Positions 35,052-45,778 of a stretch of DNA of 64,000 nucleotides are shown one piece after another (within the stretch, counting starts at the first letter, position 1; each line of letters opens with the position of its first letter). The translations under genes and the position numbers were made by a program. Source of the DNA: Aminobacterium sp. MB27-C1 (GTDB lineage: Bacteria; Synergistota; Synergistia; Synergistales; Aminobacteriaceae); the NCBI RefSeq assembly GCF_030908405.1, contig NZ_CP133089.1, forward strand, positions 2,232,001 to 2,296,000. Reading direction: 5' to 3'. The notes below the pieces were generated by a model. That model worked only from the letters and a program-made list of their open reading frames with translations. It had not been told where the DNA came from and did no database searches.

Positions 35052-35837
35052 ATGGCAAAACCTGCTACAGAATTTGTGTCCAAAAATGTTAAATATGTTA
35101 TTGCTGTAGGGAGTGGAAAAGGGGGGGTTGGTAAAAGTTCCGTCTCGTGCCTTCTTGCCATAGCTCTTGCCAAAAAAGGTTATTCTGTAGGTATTTTAGA
35201 CGCAGATATTACAGGCCCTTCAATACCTAAACTTATGGGAGTTCATGACGCTCCTTATGGAACTCCAGAAGGGCTTATTCCGCCAGCTTCTCCTATTTTT
35301 AACATTAAGGTTATTTCTATTAACCTGCTTCTTGACGAGCCGACAAAACCTGTTGTTTGGCGAGGACCGATAATAAGTAACGTAATAAAACAGTTTTGGA
35401 AAGATGTTGCTTGGGAAAATACTGATTTTGTTATCGTCGACCTACCTCCAGGAACAGCTGACGCTCCTCTTACTGTAATGCAAACAATCCATCTTGATGG
35501 ATTCGTCGTTGTAACTTCACCTCAAGATCTTGCTGTTATGGTTGTTGAAAAAGCCCTTAATATGACTCAAATGATGGATGTTCCGCTCTTAGGCGCTATT
35601 GAAAATATGTGCTCTTTTACATGCCCTTATTGTGGCAAGGTTATGGAAATTTTTGGACCTAGCCATATTGATGAAATCAAAGAAAAATTTGCTATCCCTG
35701 TATTAATGCGCCTCCCAATTGATCCTAAATTAGGTCAACTTGCAGATAAAAGCGAGATTGAAAGTTACAAAAATGATGAGATGTTTAAAAAACTTGCAGA
35801 AAGTCTACTCGAACAATTAAATATTACAAAAAGATAA
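35052..35837 (+). CDS. mrp: Mrp/NBP35-family iron-sulfur carrier ATPase
   Basis: A 261-residue P-loop ATPase of the Mrp/ApbC family that carries and transfers Fe-S clusters. Walker A is GSGKGGVGKS near residue 23, the family signature VVWRGP appears near 103, switch II is DLPPGTAD near 130, and the cluster-binding CPYC lies near 198. ATG at 35052 follows AAGGAG by 7 bases. It is the last gene of the Fur-box operon and is followed by a bidirectional terminator. Confidence 0.92.
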   Translation: MAKPATEFVSKNVKYVIAVGSGKGGVGKSSVSCLLAIALAKKGYSVGILDADITGPSIPKLMGVHDAPYGTPEGLIPPASPIFNIKVISINLLLDEPTKPVVWRGPIISNVIKQFWKDVAWENTDFVIVDLPPGTADAPLTVMQTIHLDGFVVVTSPQDLAVMVVEKALNMTQMMDVPLLGAIENMCSFTCPYCGKVMEIFGPSHIDEIKEKFAIPVLMRLPIDPKLGQLADKSEIESYKNDEMFKKLAESLLEQLNITKR

Positions 35838-35869
35838 ATCAAGAGCCGCAAAAGCGGCTCTTGATTTAT
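35836..35869. terminator. bidirectional terminator between mrp and lysine operon
   Basis: AAATCAAGAGCCGC pairs perfectly with GCGGCTCTTGATTT around AAAA. It serves both converging operons. Confidence 0.92.
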
Positions 35870-36966
35870 TAAAAGGTAAGACGTCTTATAATTTCGTCGA
35901 TCTCTTCATGTGTAATATTTAAAGCTGGCAAAAGACGAACGCTGCCTCCTGCTACATTGAGCAAGACTTTACGCTCATAGGCTTTTTGGCGAATTTCCTG
36001 AGCATCTCCTTCAGTGGAGACACCAATCATCAAGCCAAGCTGACGAATATCCATAGCCCATGAGAGACGTTGTAATTGCTCTTTAAAATAGGCACCCTTT
36101 TCCCTCACTTCAGCTAAAAAGGATTCTGTCAGAGCGTTCAATATAACTTTTCCAGCTGCTAAAGAAACAGGATTGGGAGCAAATGTAGATCCGTGATCAC
36201 CCTCAGCAAAAGGGGACCAGTCACAAAAGATGGCAGCACCCAGTGGTAAACCACCGCCAATACCTTTCCCACACGTAATAATATCAGGTTCTATGTCCCA
36301 ATTCTGAAATGAAAAGAATTGTCCGGTTCGTCCAAATCCAGCCTGTATTTCATCGGCTACAATAAGATAATCTTTGCTATCTCGCAAATCTGAAACAGCC
36401 TCAATAAGAGCATCGGGAAGAGGCAATACACCGGAATTTCCTTGAACGCATTCAAGAAAGACACCGGCTATATCATGAGAAGCTGCGTATTCTCTAAAAG
36501 CGTTGGCATCTTTAGGAAGAAAAGCAACGTTAGGCAATAATGGCTCAAAGGGTTCACGAATGACAGGATTCCATGTAACCGAAAGAGAACCACAAGTACG
36601 TCCATGGAAATTTCCCATAAAAGAAACTAAAGATCCCTTCCTGTTCTTAATAATCGCTTTAATTGCCGCTTCAGATGCTTCAGCTCCTGAATTTGAAAAA
36701 TAGACATGCCCGTCTTCTGTTTCCGCCATTTTGCAAAGGAGCTCTGCAACTTTCACCGCATCAGGATCAAGAAAATAATTTGACAGATGAGAAAAACGTT
36801 TTACTTTCTCCGTTATTGCGTGAACAACGTCTGGATGACTATGCCCCAGAGGTAACACGCCTATTCCGGCAAAGGTATCGAGGAAAACCCCTTCATTTGT
36901 ACTAATTTCAATGCCTAGGGCAGATTGAACCGTAAGATTATAGGGATGATAGACAGGACAAAGCAT
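35869..36966 (-). CDS. class III aminotransferase (acetylornithine/N-acetyl-diaminopimelate aminotransferase type)
   Basis: A 365-residue PLP enzyme of the ArgD/LysJ class. Landmarks are NSGAEASEAAIK near residue 95, FHGRTCGSLS near 118, DEIQAGFGRTG near 205, and the Schiff-base lysine in TCGKGIGGGLPLGA near 235. As last gene of the lysine operon, and given the acetyl-type dapH, it most likely transaminates N-acetyl-2-amino-6-oxopimelate. That step is usually credited to class I enzymes, so this assignment is inferred from context. Acetylornithine aminotransferase activity is the main alternative. Its ATG overlaps the lysC stop (TAATG). Confidence 0.85.
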   Translation of the reverse strand: MLCPVYHPYNLTVQSALGIEISTNEGVFLDTFAGIGVLPLGHSHPDVVHAITEKVKRFSHLSNYFLDPDAVKVAELLCKMAETEDGHVYFSNSGAEASEAAIKAIIKNRKGSLVSFMGNFHGRTCGSLSVTWNPVIREPFEPLLPNVAFLPKDANAFREYAASHDIAGVFLECVQGNSGVLPLPDALIEAVSDLRDSKDYLIVADEIQAGFGRTGQFFSFQNWDIEPDIITCGKGIGGGLPLGAAIFCDWSPFAEGDHGSTFAPNPVSLAAGKVILNALTESFLAEVREKGAYFKEQLQRLSWAMDIRQLGLMIGVSTEGDAQEIRQKAYERKVLLNVAGGSVRLLPALNITHEEIDEIIRRLTF

Positions 36967-38177
36967 TATAAGCTCTCCGTTAAGCCAAATTCATGTACCA
37001 ATGCCTGAACAGCCCGATCCGCTTCCGTCCGTGCTACAAGAGTCGATATTTTTATCTCTGAGGTACTCGTTCCATACATACGAATTTTTTCTCTGCAAAG
37101 AGCTGAAAAGAATCTAGCTGCAACACCAGGTGACGATTCCATACCAACACCAACAGCAGATATTTTCGCAACGTCATCCTCTTCTGAGAGACGCCAGTTT
37201 TCATATGGAGAAAGTACCTTCTCAACTGTACGTTGTACAACGGCACTCTTTCCTTCAACAACAGTAAAAGTCAGATAAGAATGGCCACTATCGTTTACTG
37301 TGGATATCATATCCACATTTACACCTTCGTCAGCAAGAGCTGTGAACAGTGCGCTCATCGCTTCAATGCCTCCGGGCATAGGACTAATTGTCACTTTTCT
37401 CTGGTTTTTATCAGAAGTAACACCTGTAACGACAGGCTGTTCCAGCCATTCAGGTAATGTACTCACCACAAGAGTCCCCCTTTCATCTGAAAATGTAGAG
37501 GCACAATAAAGTTCAACGTTATATTTCTTCGCTATTTCCACAGCCCTTGAATGAAGAACTTTAGCTCCCATTGATGATAGTTCTAACACTTCATCATATG
37601 TAACATACTGAAGTTTCTTAGCGTTAGGACATACCTTGGGATCACATGTATAAATTCCAGCAACATCACTGTATATCTCACATCGGGCACTGGCTTTTGC
37701 CGCAATGGCAACTGCTGATGTATCTGACCCGCCACGGCCTAAAGTCGTGATTTCTCCCTCTGGAGTAATTCCTTGAAATCCTGTAACAACGATAACATGA
37801 CGCCGCTGAAATTCTCGCTCCAATTTCTTCATGTCTATATCTACAATACGGGCGTTGCAGAATGCTCCCGTGGTGATCATACCGAGCTGGAAGGCATTAT
37901 ACGATACAGCTGGAACACCAAGGTCATTAAGCGACATGGAAAGAAGAGCCGCAGACGTCTGTTCACCAGTAGCCAATAACATATCAAGCTCACGCGGCAA
38001 AGGATCTGATGAAACCTGGCTTGCAAGTTCAATAAGATTATTCGTTGTCTTTCCCATAGCTGAAACAACAACAACGAGTTTTTCGCCTTCCTCTACGCGT
38101 TTCTTTATTTTTTCTGCTATAGCTCGAATCTTCTCTGGTGTTGCAACTGACGACCCACCATATTTCTGTACGATCAC
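36966..38177 (-). CDS. lysC: aspartate kinase
   Basis: A 403-residue monofunctional aspartokinase. The kinase core starts IVQKYGGSSVATPEKI, with GRGGSDTSAVA near residue 155 and two C-terminal ACT domains (about 260-330 and 340-400; GVTSDKNQRKVTI, ISAVGVGMESSPGVAARFF). The GTG start follows AGGAGG. It phosphorylates aspartate in the first step to lysine, methionine and threonine. ACT domains suggest lysine or threonine feedback. It is flanked by dapH (18 bases upstream) and the aminotransferase gene in the T-box operon. Confidence 0.95.
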   Translation of the reverse strand: MIVQKYGGSSVATPEKIRAIAEKIKKRVEEGEKLVVVVSAMGKTTNNLIELASQVSSDPLPRELDMLLATGEQTSAALLSMSLNDLGVPAVSYNAFQLGMITTGAFCNARIVDIDMKKLEREFQRRHVIVVTGFQGITPEGEITTLGRGGSDTSAVAIAAKASARCEIYSDVAGIYTCDPKVCPNAKKLQYVTYDEVLELSSMGAKVLHSRAVEIAKKYNVELYCASTFSDERGTLVVSTLPEWLEQPVVTGVTSDKNQRKVTISPMPGGIEAMSALFTALADEGVNVDMISTVNDSGHSYLTFTVVEGKSAVVQRTVEKVLSPYENWRLSEEDDVAKISAVGVGMESSPGVAARFFSALCREKIRMYGTSTSEIKISTLVARTEADRAVQALVHEFGLTESL

Positions 38178-38195
38178 TTTGTAAAGCCTCCTAAA

Positions 38196-40410
<2,215 letters not shown>

Positions 40411-40427
40411 GGGTCATACACCTCCTG

Positions 40428-41405
40428 TTAAATGTTGCGGGCATTGAGTGCCCGATGTTTTTTTAATATCCGAACGGCATTCGTAGCCGCTCCAACACGA
40501 ATGTTATCCGCGACATTCCACATTAAGAAACGTCTATCGTCAAAGGCGCGAAGACGAGAAACGTACACAAAATCGGTTCCTGCACCCTCAAGGGGGGAAA
40601 TTACGCTATCTGTTAAAACCACATCTTCACTTGATTCAATAGCTCCACGCAAATCCTCAAGGGAAGCTGCATCGCGAGTTTCTATCCATATAGCCTCTGA
40701 ATGACCATATAAGACAGGAACACGAACAGTAGTAGGCCATATACTAATAGAGTCATCCCGTAATATCTTATGGGTTTCATGAACCATTTTCATTTCTTCA
40801 TCAGAAAAACCGTTGTCTAAAATAGTTCCAATGTGGGGAATAACGTTAAGATGAATTTGACGAACAAATTTTTGAGGGTGTATATGTCCTTCGATCTGAC
40901 TCTGAAGTTCGTTCATTCCCTTTTTCCCAGCTCCAGAAACAGATTGATACGTACTCACTACTATAGATTTTATTCCAAAACGGCGATGAATTTCATAGAG
41001 CCCAAGAACCATTTGAATAGTTGAACAGTTAGGATTGGCAACAATCCCTCTGTATCCTTCAAGAATATCTCCGTTGATCTCGGGAACGATAAGAGGAATA
41101 GTAGCGTCTCTTCTAAAAGCAGAGGAATTATCAATGACAACAGATCCCGCTTCTGCCGCAGTGGGAGCATACTCTTTAGCAACATCGGAACCAGCGGAAA
41201 AAAGAACGTAATCAAAACCTTCTCGAAGAACGTCATGAGTAAGTTCTTCAACAGTATAGGACTTTCCGCCAAAAAGAAGCGACATTCCTGCTGTTCGCGC
41301 AGAAGCAAAAAGGCGAAGTTCATCTGGCTGAACTTTATGTTCTTCAAGCACCTTTATCATCATACGTCCCACTTCTCCTGTAGCTCCTACCACTGCAATT
41401 CTCAT
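40428..41405 (-). CDS. asd: aspartate-semialdehyde dehydrogenase
   Basis: A 325-residue enzyme reducing aspartyl phosphate to aspartate semialdehyde. The nucleotide motif is VVGATGEVGRMM, the catalytic cysteine is in VANPNCSTIQM near residue 125, and VSTYQSVSGAGKKGM follows near 155. RVPVLYGHSEAIWIET carries the distal catalytic histidine and the substrate-binding residues. It is the first gene after the T-box leader and so leads the asd-dapA-dapB-dapH-lysC-aminotransferase operon. ATG follows AGGAGG by 6 bases. Confidence 0.95.
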   Translation of the reverse strand: MRIAVVGATGEVGRMMIKVLEEHKVQPDELRLFASARTAGMSLLFGGKSYTVEELTHDVLREGFDYVLFSAGSDVAKEYAPTAAEAGSVVIDNSSAFRRDATIPLIVPEINGDILEGYRGIVANPNCSTIQMVLGLYEIHRRFGIKSIVVSTYQSVSGAGKKGMNELQSQIEGHIHPQKFVRQIHLNVIPHIGTILDNGFSDEEMKMVHETHKILRDDSISIWPTTVRVPVLYGHSEAIWIETRDAASLEDLRGAIESSEDVVLTDSVISPLEGAGTDFVYVSRLRAFDDRRFLMWNVADNIRVGAATNAVRILKKHRALNARNI

Positions 41406-41433
41406 TATAATTCCTCCTTTACCTCTTCATACA

Positions 41434-41745
41434 TAAAAAAAGAGACCCGTCCCCGAAGGGACGAGCCTCTTGAAATTCAAATGCCCGCGGTACCACCCTG
41501 CTTGAACACATCTATATTGTGTTCCGCCTCGATCTTCGTAACGTGAAGATAAGTCCGTGAGTGTACTTCAGCTCTATGCCTTTCCACCCCAGCTCAACAG
41601 GTTTTAAGATTTTCCCGCCTCCTTAAGGATGTCTCTCAGCCGGTGAACATCCATCTCTGGTAAGGAATAATAGATCAGAAAAAACGCCCTGTTTCATTGC
41701 CTTTAGCGTAGTAATATTATAAAGTTCCAGTTTCCATAGATTGGG
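41434..41745 (-). ncRNA. T-box riboswitch leader of the asd-dap-lysC operon
   Basis: On the minus strand the leader contains the canonical antiterminator element AGGGTGGTACCGCG (41499-41486). It is followed by a terminator hairpin (41471-41434, GTCCC-TTCG-GGGAC stem with a T-run). A Stem I of about 98 bases is closed by AACAGG (41693) and CCTGTT (41596). T-boxes read the charging state of one tRNA. The bulge TGGT implies a tRNA with discriminator A, which argues against tRNA-Asp (discriminator G). Lysine fits the operon, and the specifier side is rich in AAA, but I could not fix the specifier codon. Confidence 0.92.
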
Positions 41746-41749
41746 ACGG

Positions 41750-41778
41750 ATTATACGAAACAAATAGAAAACTGTCAA
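41750..41778 (-). promoter_or_regulatory. consensus sigma-70 promoter of the lysine operon
   Basis: A perfect TTGACA and a perfect TATAAT are separated by 17 bases on the minus strand, directly upstream of the T-box leader. It is the strongest promoter in the window by sequence. Confidence 0.92.
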
Positions 41779-41825
41779 GGGATATAAACACTATCTGTTA
41801 CATTATATGCAATATAATGCCTTTT

Positions 41826-42671
41826 CTATACGGTAATGATTACATTATCAATAAGACGTGTTGCACCAAATTTAACGGCCAAAGCAATGAGTATGTCTCC
41901 AGAAAGCACTGTAAGAGGCTGTAAGTTATGCAAGCTTACAAGAGCTACATAATCTATGTAAGCTTTTTCCATAGTGCAAATCTGTTTTTCTATCGCTTTT
42001 GTTATCGTTTTAGCGTCACGCTCCCCTTCATCGATCATTTTTTGGGCCATTTCGAGAGATTTATGAAGAACAGCCGCCTGCATCCGTTCCTCATTTGTAA
42101 GATAGGTATTACGAGAACTCATCGCGATGCCATCTTTTTCCCTGACAATAGGACATACGCAAATTTTTACGTTTTGGTTGAGATCTCTTACCATTTTTTG
42201 AATCACAATAGCCTGTTGAGCATCTTTTTGACCAAAGTACGCCCGATCCGGCTGAATAATATTAAAAAGTTTTGTTACGACTGTTGTAACCCCACGAAAA
42301 TGCCCTGGCCGAGAACGACCACATAAAACCTTGGTCAAATCTGTAACTTCAACATATGTCTCATAATTCTCCGGATACATTTCTTCAACTGATGGATGGA
42401 AAATAAAAGTAGCACCTGCCTCTTCAGCTAAAAGAGCGTCCCTTTCAACATTCCGTGGGTATTCTTCATAATCCTCTTGAGGGCCAAATTGCGTAGGATT
42501 GACAAAGACACTAACAACAACAATGTCATTTTCTTGAGCTGCCTTACGAATAAGAGAAAGATGTCCATCATGTAAGAAACCCATTGTGGGTACCAGCCCT
42601 ATTTTCTGACCAACCTGTCTGCTGCTAATTAACTTTTCACGCATTGTGTCTATTCTGGTAATTACTTCCAT
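41826..42671 (-). CDS. panC: pantothenate synthetase
   Basis: A 281-residue ATP-dependent ligase joining pantoate and beta-alanine. Family motifs are PTMGFLHDGHLSLI near residue 28 (nucleotide-binding HxGH form), FVNPTQFGPQEDYEEYPR near 60, CGRSRPGHFRGVTTVVTKLFN near 120, GQKDAQQAIVI near 150 and SSRNTYL near 185. The start follows AGGAGG at a long spacing of 14 bases. No panB or panD is nearby. It ends about 50 bases upstream of the lysine-operon promoter. Confidence 0.95.
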   Translation of the reverse strand: MEVITRIDTMREKLISSRQVGQKIGLVPTMGFLHDGHLSLIRKAAQENDIVVVSVFVNPTQFGPQEDYEEYPRNVERDALLAEEAGATFIFHPSVEEMYPENYETYVEVTDLTKVLCGRSRPGHFRGVTTVVTKLFNIIQPDRAYFGQKDAQQAIVIQKMVRDLNQNVKICVCPIVREKDGIAMSSRNTYLTNEERMQAAVLHKSLEMAQKMIDEGERDAKTITKAIEKQICTMEKAYIDYVALVSLHNLQPLTVLSGDILIALAVKFGATRLIDNVIITV

Positions 42672-42716
42672 TTGGAGAATCTCAACCTCCTTATGACAAG
42701 CCTTTTTAAAGAAAAA

Positions 42717-43595
42717 CTAAATATTCTTCCAGTGTTTAAAACCACAGCCGACAACTTCCGAAACATCGGAAAGAATGATAAAAGCCGTTGGATCAATAGA
42801 AACAGTATAGCGTTTAAGCTCCATAGCCTGTCTTCTTGTTAAAACCACCATCAGCATATTTTTATATTCTCCTGAATAGGCGCCTTTTGCATCAATTATT
42901 GTGGCACTACGATCAAGATCATCAATAATGAATTGTTTAACATCGTCAGTGTGATTCGTAATAATCATCAATTGCTTTCTACGATCAAATGATTTTAAAA
43001 CATTATCAATAGTGAGGCTCTCAATATAGAGAAGAACTCCTCCCATAAGAAGCTGTTCTAAATCAACAACAAACCACGATGTAAGAAGAATAGCTATATT
43101 GATGTAAAAAGAGTACATTCCTACATCTATACCATATTTTTTTCTCGCCGCCATAACAATGACATCCGTTCCTCCAGTGGATCCTCCTCCTCTGAAAACA
43201 AGTCCCATTCCCAAGCCTCCTAGCACTCCTCCTAGAATTGCCGCTAAAAAAATATTATGGAGTACCGGATATGTAAAAAGCTCAAAAAACATGATTGAAA
43301 TTGTCATCAGAGAAGAAACGTAGAGTGTAAGAAACACAAAACGTGGCGATAATACTCTCCATCCCCAAAGAAGCAAAATAATATTACCAAAGGCAAGAAT
43401 CCAAGCTGGAGAAATTCCCCAGGCGTAGTGACTTATAAGCGCTATTCCTGTGAGGCCAGTACTAGCAAATTTATAAGGCACAGTAAGAGCAATGATAGCA
43501 AAACTCATGATAATTGTGCCTATAGTCATATAGAGCAACGTTCCCCATTCACGGCGAATCCATTGTTTTGTTTCAGAAAGCAAAAGAGTGAACAT
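42717..43595 (-). CDS. YitT family membrane protein (DUF161 plus DUF2179)
   Basis: A 292-residue protein with five or six N-terminal membrane helices (DUF161, FRGGGSTGGTDVIVM near residue 135) and a cytoplasmic C-terminal DUF2179 domain (about 205-285, GAYSGEYKNMLMVVLTRRQ). The glycine-rich motif is diagnostic. The function of this widespread family is unresolved; transport of a small molecule is often suggested. It lies between a secreted unknown protein and panC on the same strand. Confidence 0.88.
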   Translation of the reverse strand: MFTLLLSETKQWIRREWGTLLYMTIGTIIMSFAIIALTVPYKFASTGLTGIALISHYAWGISPAWILAFGNIILLLWGWRVLSPRFVFLTLYVSSLMTISIMFFELFTYPVLHNIFLAAILGGVLGGLGMGLVFRGGGSTGGTDVIVMAARKKYGIDVGMYSFYINIAILLTSWFVVDLEQLLMGGVLLYIESLTIDNVLKSFDRRKQLMIITNHTDDVKQFIIDDLDRSATIIDAKGAYSGEYKNMLMVVLTRRQAMELKRYTVSIDPTAFIILSDVSEVVGCGFKHWKNI

Positions 43596-43632
43596 AGTTA
43601 ATATATTGGCCTCCGTACGAAATATAAAATAA

Positions 43633-44385
43633 TTAATTCCAAGGAATAAAAATACGTCTTCGCTCCCTTGTAGCTATTTCATAAATAAACCCTGTGTCTC
43701 GATCCCACGCATAATATCCGTTTGATGCAGGCCGACCAACGCTGTCAAGAAAAACCATATTTTTAAAAAGGACATTATTATAACTGATCCACCCTCGAAA
43801 GGAACGAACAAGAGGCAATCTTCCCCTCTTTATAAATTCAAACCAATGGGGAGGAACAGGAACACCACGTTTCTCCAAACGTTTAAGTATAAGCTCGTAT
43901 TCCGCAGGAGCTGTTTCTAAAAAATAGAATTTACCTCTCGATGAAGAACGCAAATCATGAATGAGGTTGTAAGCAAGCCACGGAGCAGGTTCATCAGAAA
44001 GTTCAGTAAGAGATAAAACAAGAATATAAAAACCATCTATCACTGCCAATGATTGAGGTATAAGCGTCGGATACCAGAATCCTTTAACATTTTCCCATTT
44101 CCCTATATTTCCTGAACATAGTTTTTCTAAAAGAGAAAGACCATTAGCTGCCTTTTGTCGTGGAGTCAAATCTTGGTATAACGATCTCCACAAATCCTCT
44201 GCAGAAAGATTATAAGCTTCCTGAAGTAATTTCTCACTGTATTCATTAACCTCTTTTGTCATATCTGACTTTAAATTGTAAAAACGAACGAGATCGTCCC
44301 ATTCACTTGCACACAAGCGACAACTCATAATTCCTATTAAGATTAAACTTATACAAATTTTTTTAATAAATTTACTCTTTTGCAT
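43633..44385 (-). CDS. secreted protein of unknown function (250 aa)
   Basis: An N-terminal signal peptide (KSKFIKKICISLILIGIMSCRLCAS) could be cleaved near residue 27. The SCRLC stretch has no convincing lipobox. The mature part is Trp/Tyr rich with helical segments (LRSLYQDLTPRQKAANGLSLLEKL-like) and ends in a beta-like section (NGYYAWDRDTGFIYEIATRERR). ATG is 7 bases after AGGAG. I do not recognise the family. It is the first gene of the minus-strand run containing yitT-type and panC genes. Confidence 0.65.
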   Translation of the reverse strand: MQKSKFIKKICISLILIGIMSCRLCASEWDDLVRFYNLKSDMTKEVNEYSEKLLQEAYNLSAEDLWRSLYQDLTPRQKAANGLSLLEKLCSGNIGKWENVKGFWYPTLIPQSLAVIDGFYILVLSLTELSDEPAPWLAYNLIHDLRSSSRGKFYFLETAPAEYELILKRLEKRGVPVPPHWFEFIKRGRLPLVRSFRGWISYNNVLFKNMVFLDSVGRPASNGYYAWDRDTGFIYEIATRERRRIFIPWN

Positions 44386-44549
44386 ACAATATCCACTCCT
44401 TTCTTTTGGCCTTTTTGCTCTTTATCGAAGTAAAATCCTTGATTTATATGATGAAATTAGATAATCTTCTATCAAGGTTTATTTTTTTAAATTATCAATA
44501 TAATTTTCACTATCAAAATATGTCTTTTTGTAAAAAAGGAGGAACAATT

Positions 44550-45755
44550 ATGTACAATACCATCTCTCAACTCGCTGAAAAATATGAAGACGAAATTATT
44601 AAACTCCGCCGACATTTTCATGCTCATCCTGAATTATCCTGGAAAGAGGTAGAAACCACACAAAAAATTATCGAAATATTAAAAGAATTAGGGTATTCTA
44701 TTATCCAAGTCGGCTTTGGCGACACAGAGTCTGGCGTTGTAGCTGAAATAGGCGGCGCAGAAAATTCAACGTGTATCGCTTTGAGAGCTGATATTGATTG
44801 CCTTCCCCTGAAAGAAGAAACAGGTCTTCCTTTTGCTTCGATAAATGATTACATGCATGCTTGTGGCCACGATGCTCACACAGCAATGCTCCTTGGTGCT
44901 GCATATATTTTAGCTGATATGAAGAATGAGCTCAAAGGACGCGTTCGACTTATATTCCAGCCTGCGGAAGAACATGGCATAAAGTCTGGAGCTTTAGCAA
45001 TGATCAAAGAAGGAGCTTTAGAGAATGTAAATGCTGCCGTTGGTCTCCATATATGGGCCCCCATTCCAGCAGGAAAAGTTGCTTATCGAAAAGGAGCTAT
45101 TATGGCTTCCGCTGACGGATGGTATCTCAGAATTAAAGGAAAGGGCGGACATGGTTCATCACCTGAACTTTCAGTCGATCCGACTATAGCCGCTTCAAAA
45201 ATTGTCACTGCCCTTCATACTATTGTCAGTCGAGAAATAGATCCTCAGGAAACAGCAGTCGTAAGTCTCGGCGGACTCCAAACAAATTCAAACAGTTTCA
45301 ATATCATTCCAGACTCAGTCACCATGAATGGAACAGTCAGAACATTTAATCCAGAAGTTCAGGATCACATTGAAGAAGCCATTCATCGAATTGTTGAAGG
45401 AGAGTGTCTCGCTTCCCGATGTGAAGGCAAACTTGATTATAAACGATTTTTACCCGCAACAATAAACGACCCCGATATGATTTCCATGGCAATGGATGTA
45501 GCAGCAGAATTAATAGGTAAGGAAAATGTAGAAGAGTGCCGCCTTGTTATGGGATCGGAAGATTTTAGCTATTTTGGTCAACATGTTCCATCGGCATTTT
45601 TCTTCCTCGGAGCCGGTAACCCTGAAAAAGGAATAAATTTTCCACATCATCACCCCAAGTTCCAAATAGATGAAGATGTTCTCAAGACAGGCTCTGCTCT
45701 TTTAGCTGGTATTGCTTGTCATTATTTGTCGCACCAGTCGAACCATACGAAGTAA
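44550..45755 (+). CDS. M20-family amidohydrolase (hippurate hydrolase/N-acyl amino acid deacylase type)
   Basis: A 401-residue dinuclear metal amidohydrolase. The landmarks are HFHAHPELSW near residue 22, LRADIDCLPL near 80, MHACGHDAHTAMLLGAA near 105, FQPAEEHGIKSGA near 140 and GHGSSPELSVDP near 190, then VMGSEDFSYF near 335. The ATG at 44550 lies 7 bases after AAAGGAGG. It ends 23 bases before a membrane transporter gene, so the pair may import and cleave an N-acyl amino acid. Since the lysine operon lacks a deacetylase, this protein could also be N-acetyl-diaminopimelate deacetylase (DapL-like); the transporter link argues against it. Confidence 0.88.
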   Translation: MYNTISQLAEKYEDEIIKLRRHFHAHPELSWKEVETTQKIIEILKELGYSIIQVGFGDTESGVVAEIGGAENSTCIALRADIDCLPLKEETGLPFASINDYMHACGHDAHTAMLLGAAYILADMKNELKGRVRLIFQPAEEHGIKSGALAMIKEGALENVNAAVGLHIWAPIPAGKVAYRKGAIMASADGWYLRIKGKGGHGSSPELSVDPTIAASKIVTALHTIVSREIDPQETAVVSLGGLQTNSNSFNIIPDSVTMNGTVRTFNPEVQDHIEEAIHRIVEGECLASRCEGKLDYKRFLPATINDPDMISMAMDVAAELIGKENVEECRLVMGSEDFSYFGQHVPSAFFFLGAGNPEKGINFPHHHPKFQIDEDVLKTGSALLAGIACHYLSHQSNHTK

Positions 45756-45778
45756 AAAATTCAGGGAGGTGTCTGCGT

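Noticed and set aside
37233-38184. Plus-strand frames of 68-117 codons over lysC
   Set aside because: Antisense shadows of lysC; the minus strand shows a complete aspartokinase with ACT domains.
41434-41745. Lysine riboswitch upstream of asd
   Set aside because: The leader carries the T-box antiterminator sequence and its terminator; no L-box features were recognised.
44406-44549. N-terminal extension of the M20 amidohydrolase
   Set aside because: The added residues are AT-biased with no ribosome site, while AAAGGAGG lies directly before the ATG at 44550.
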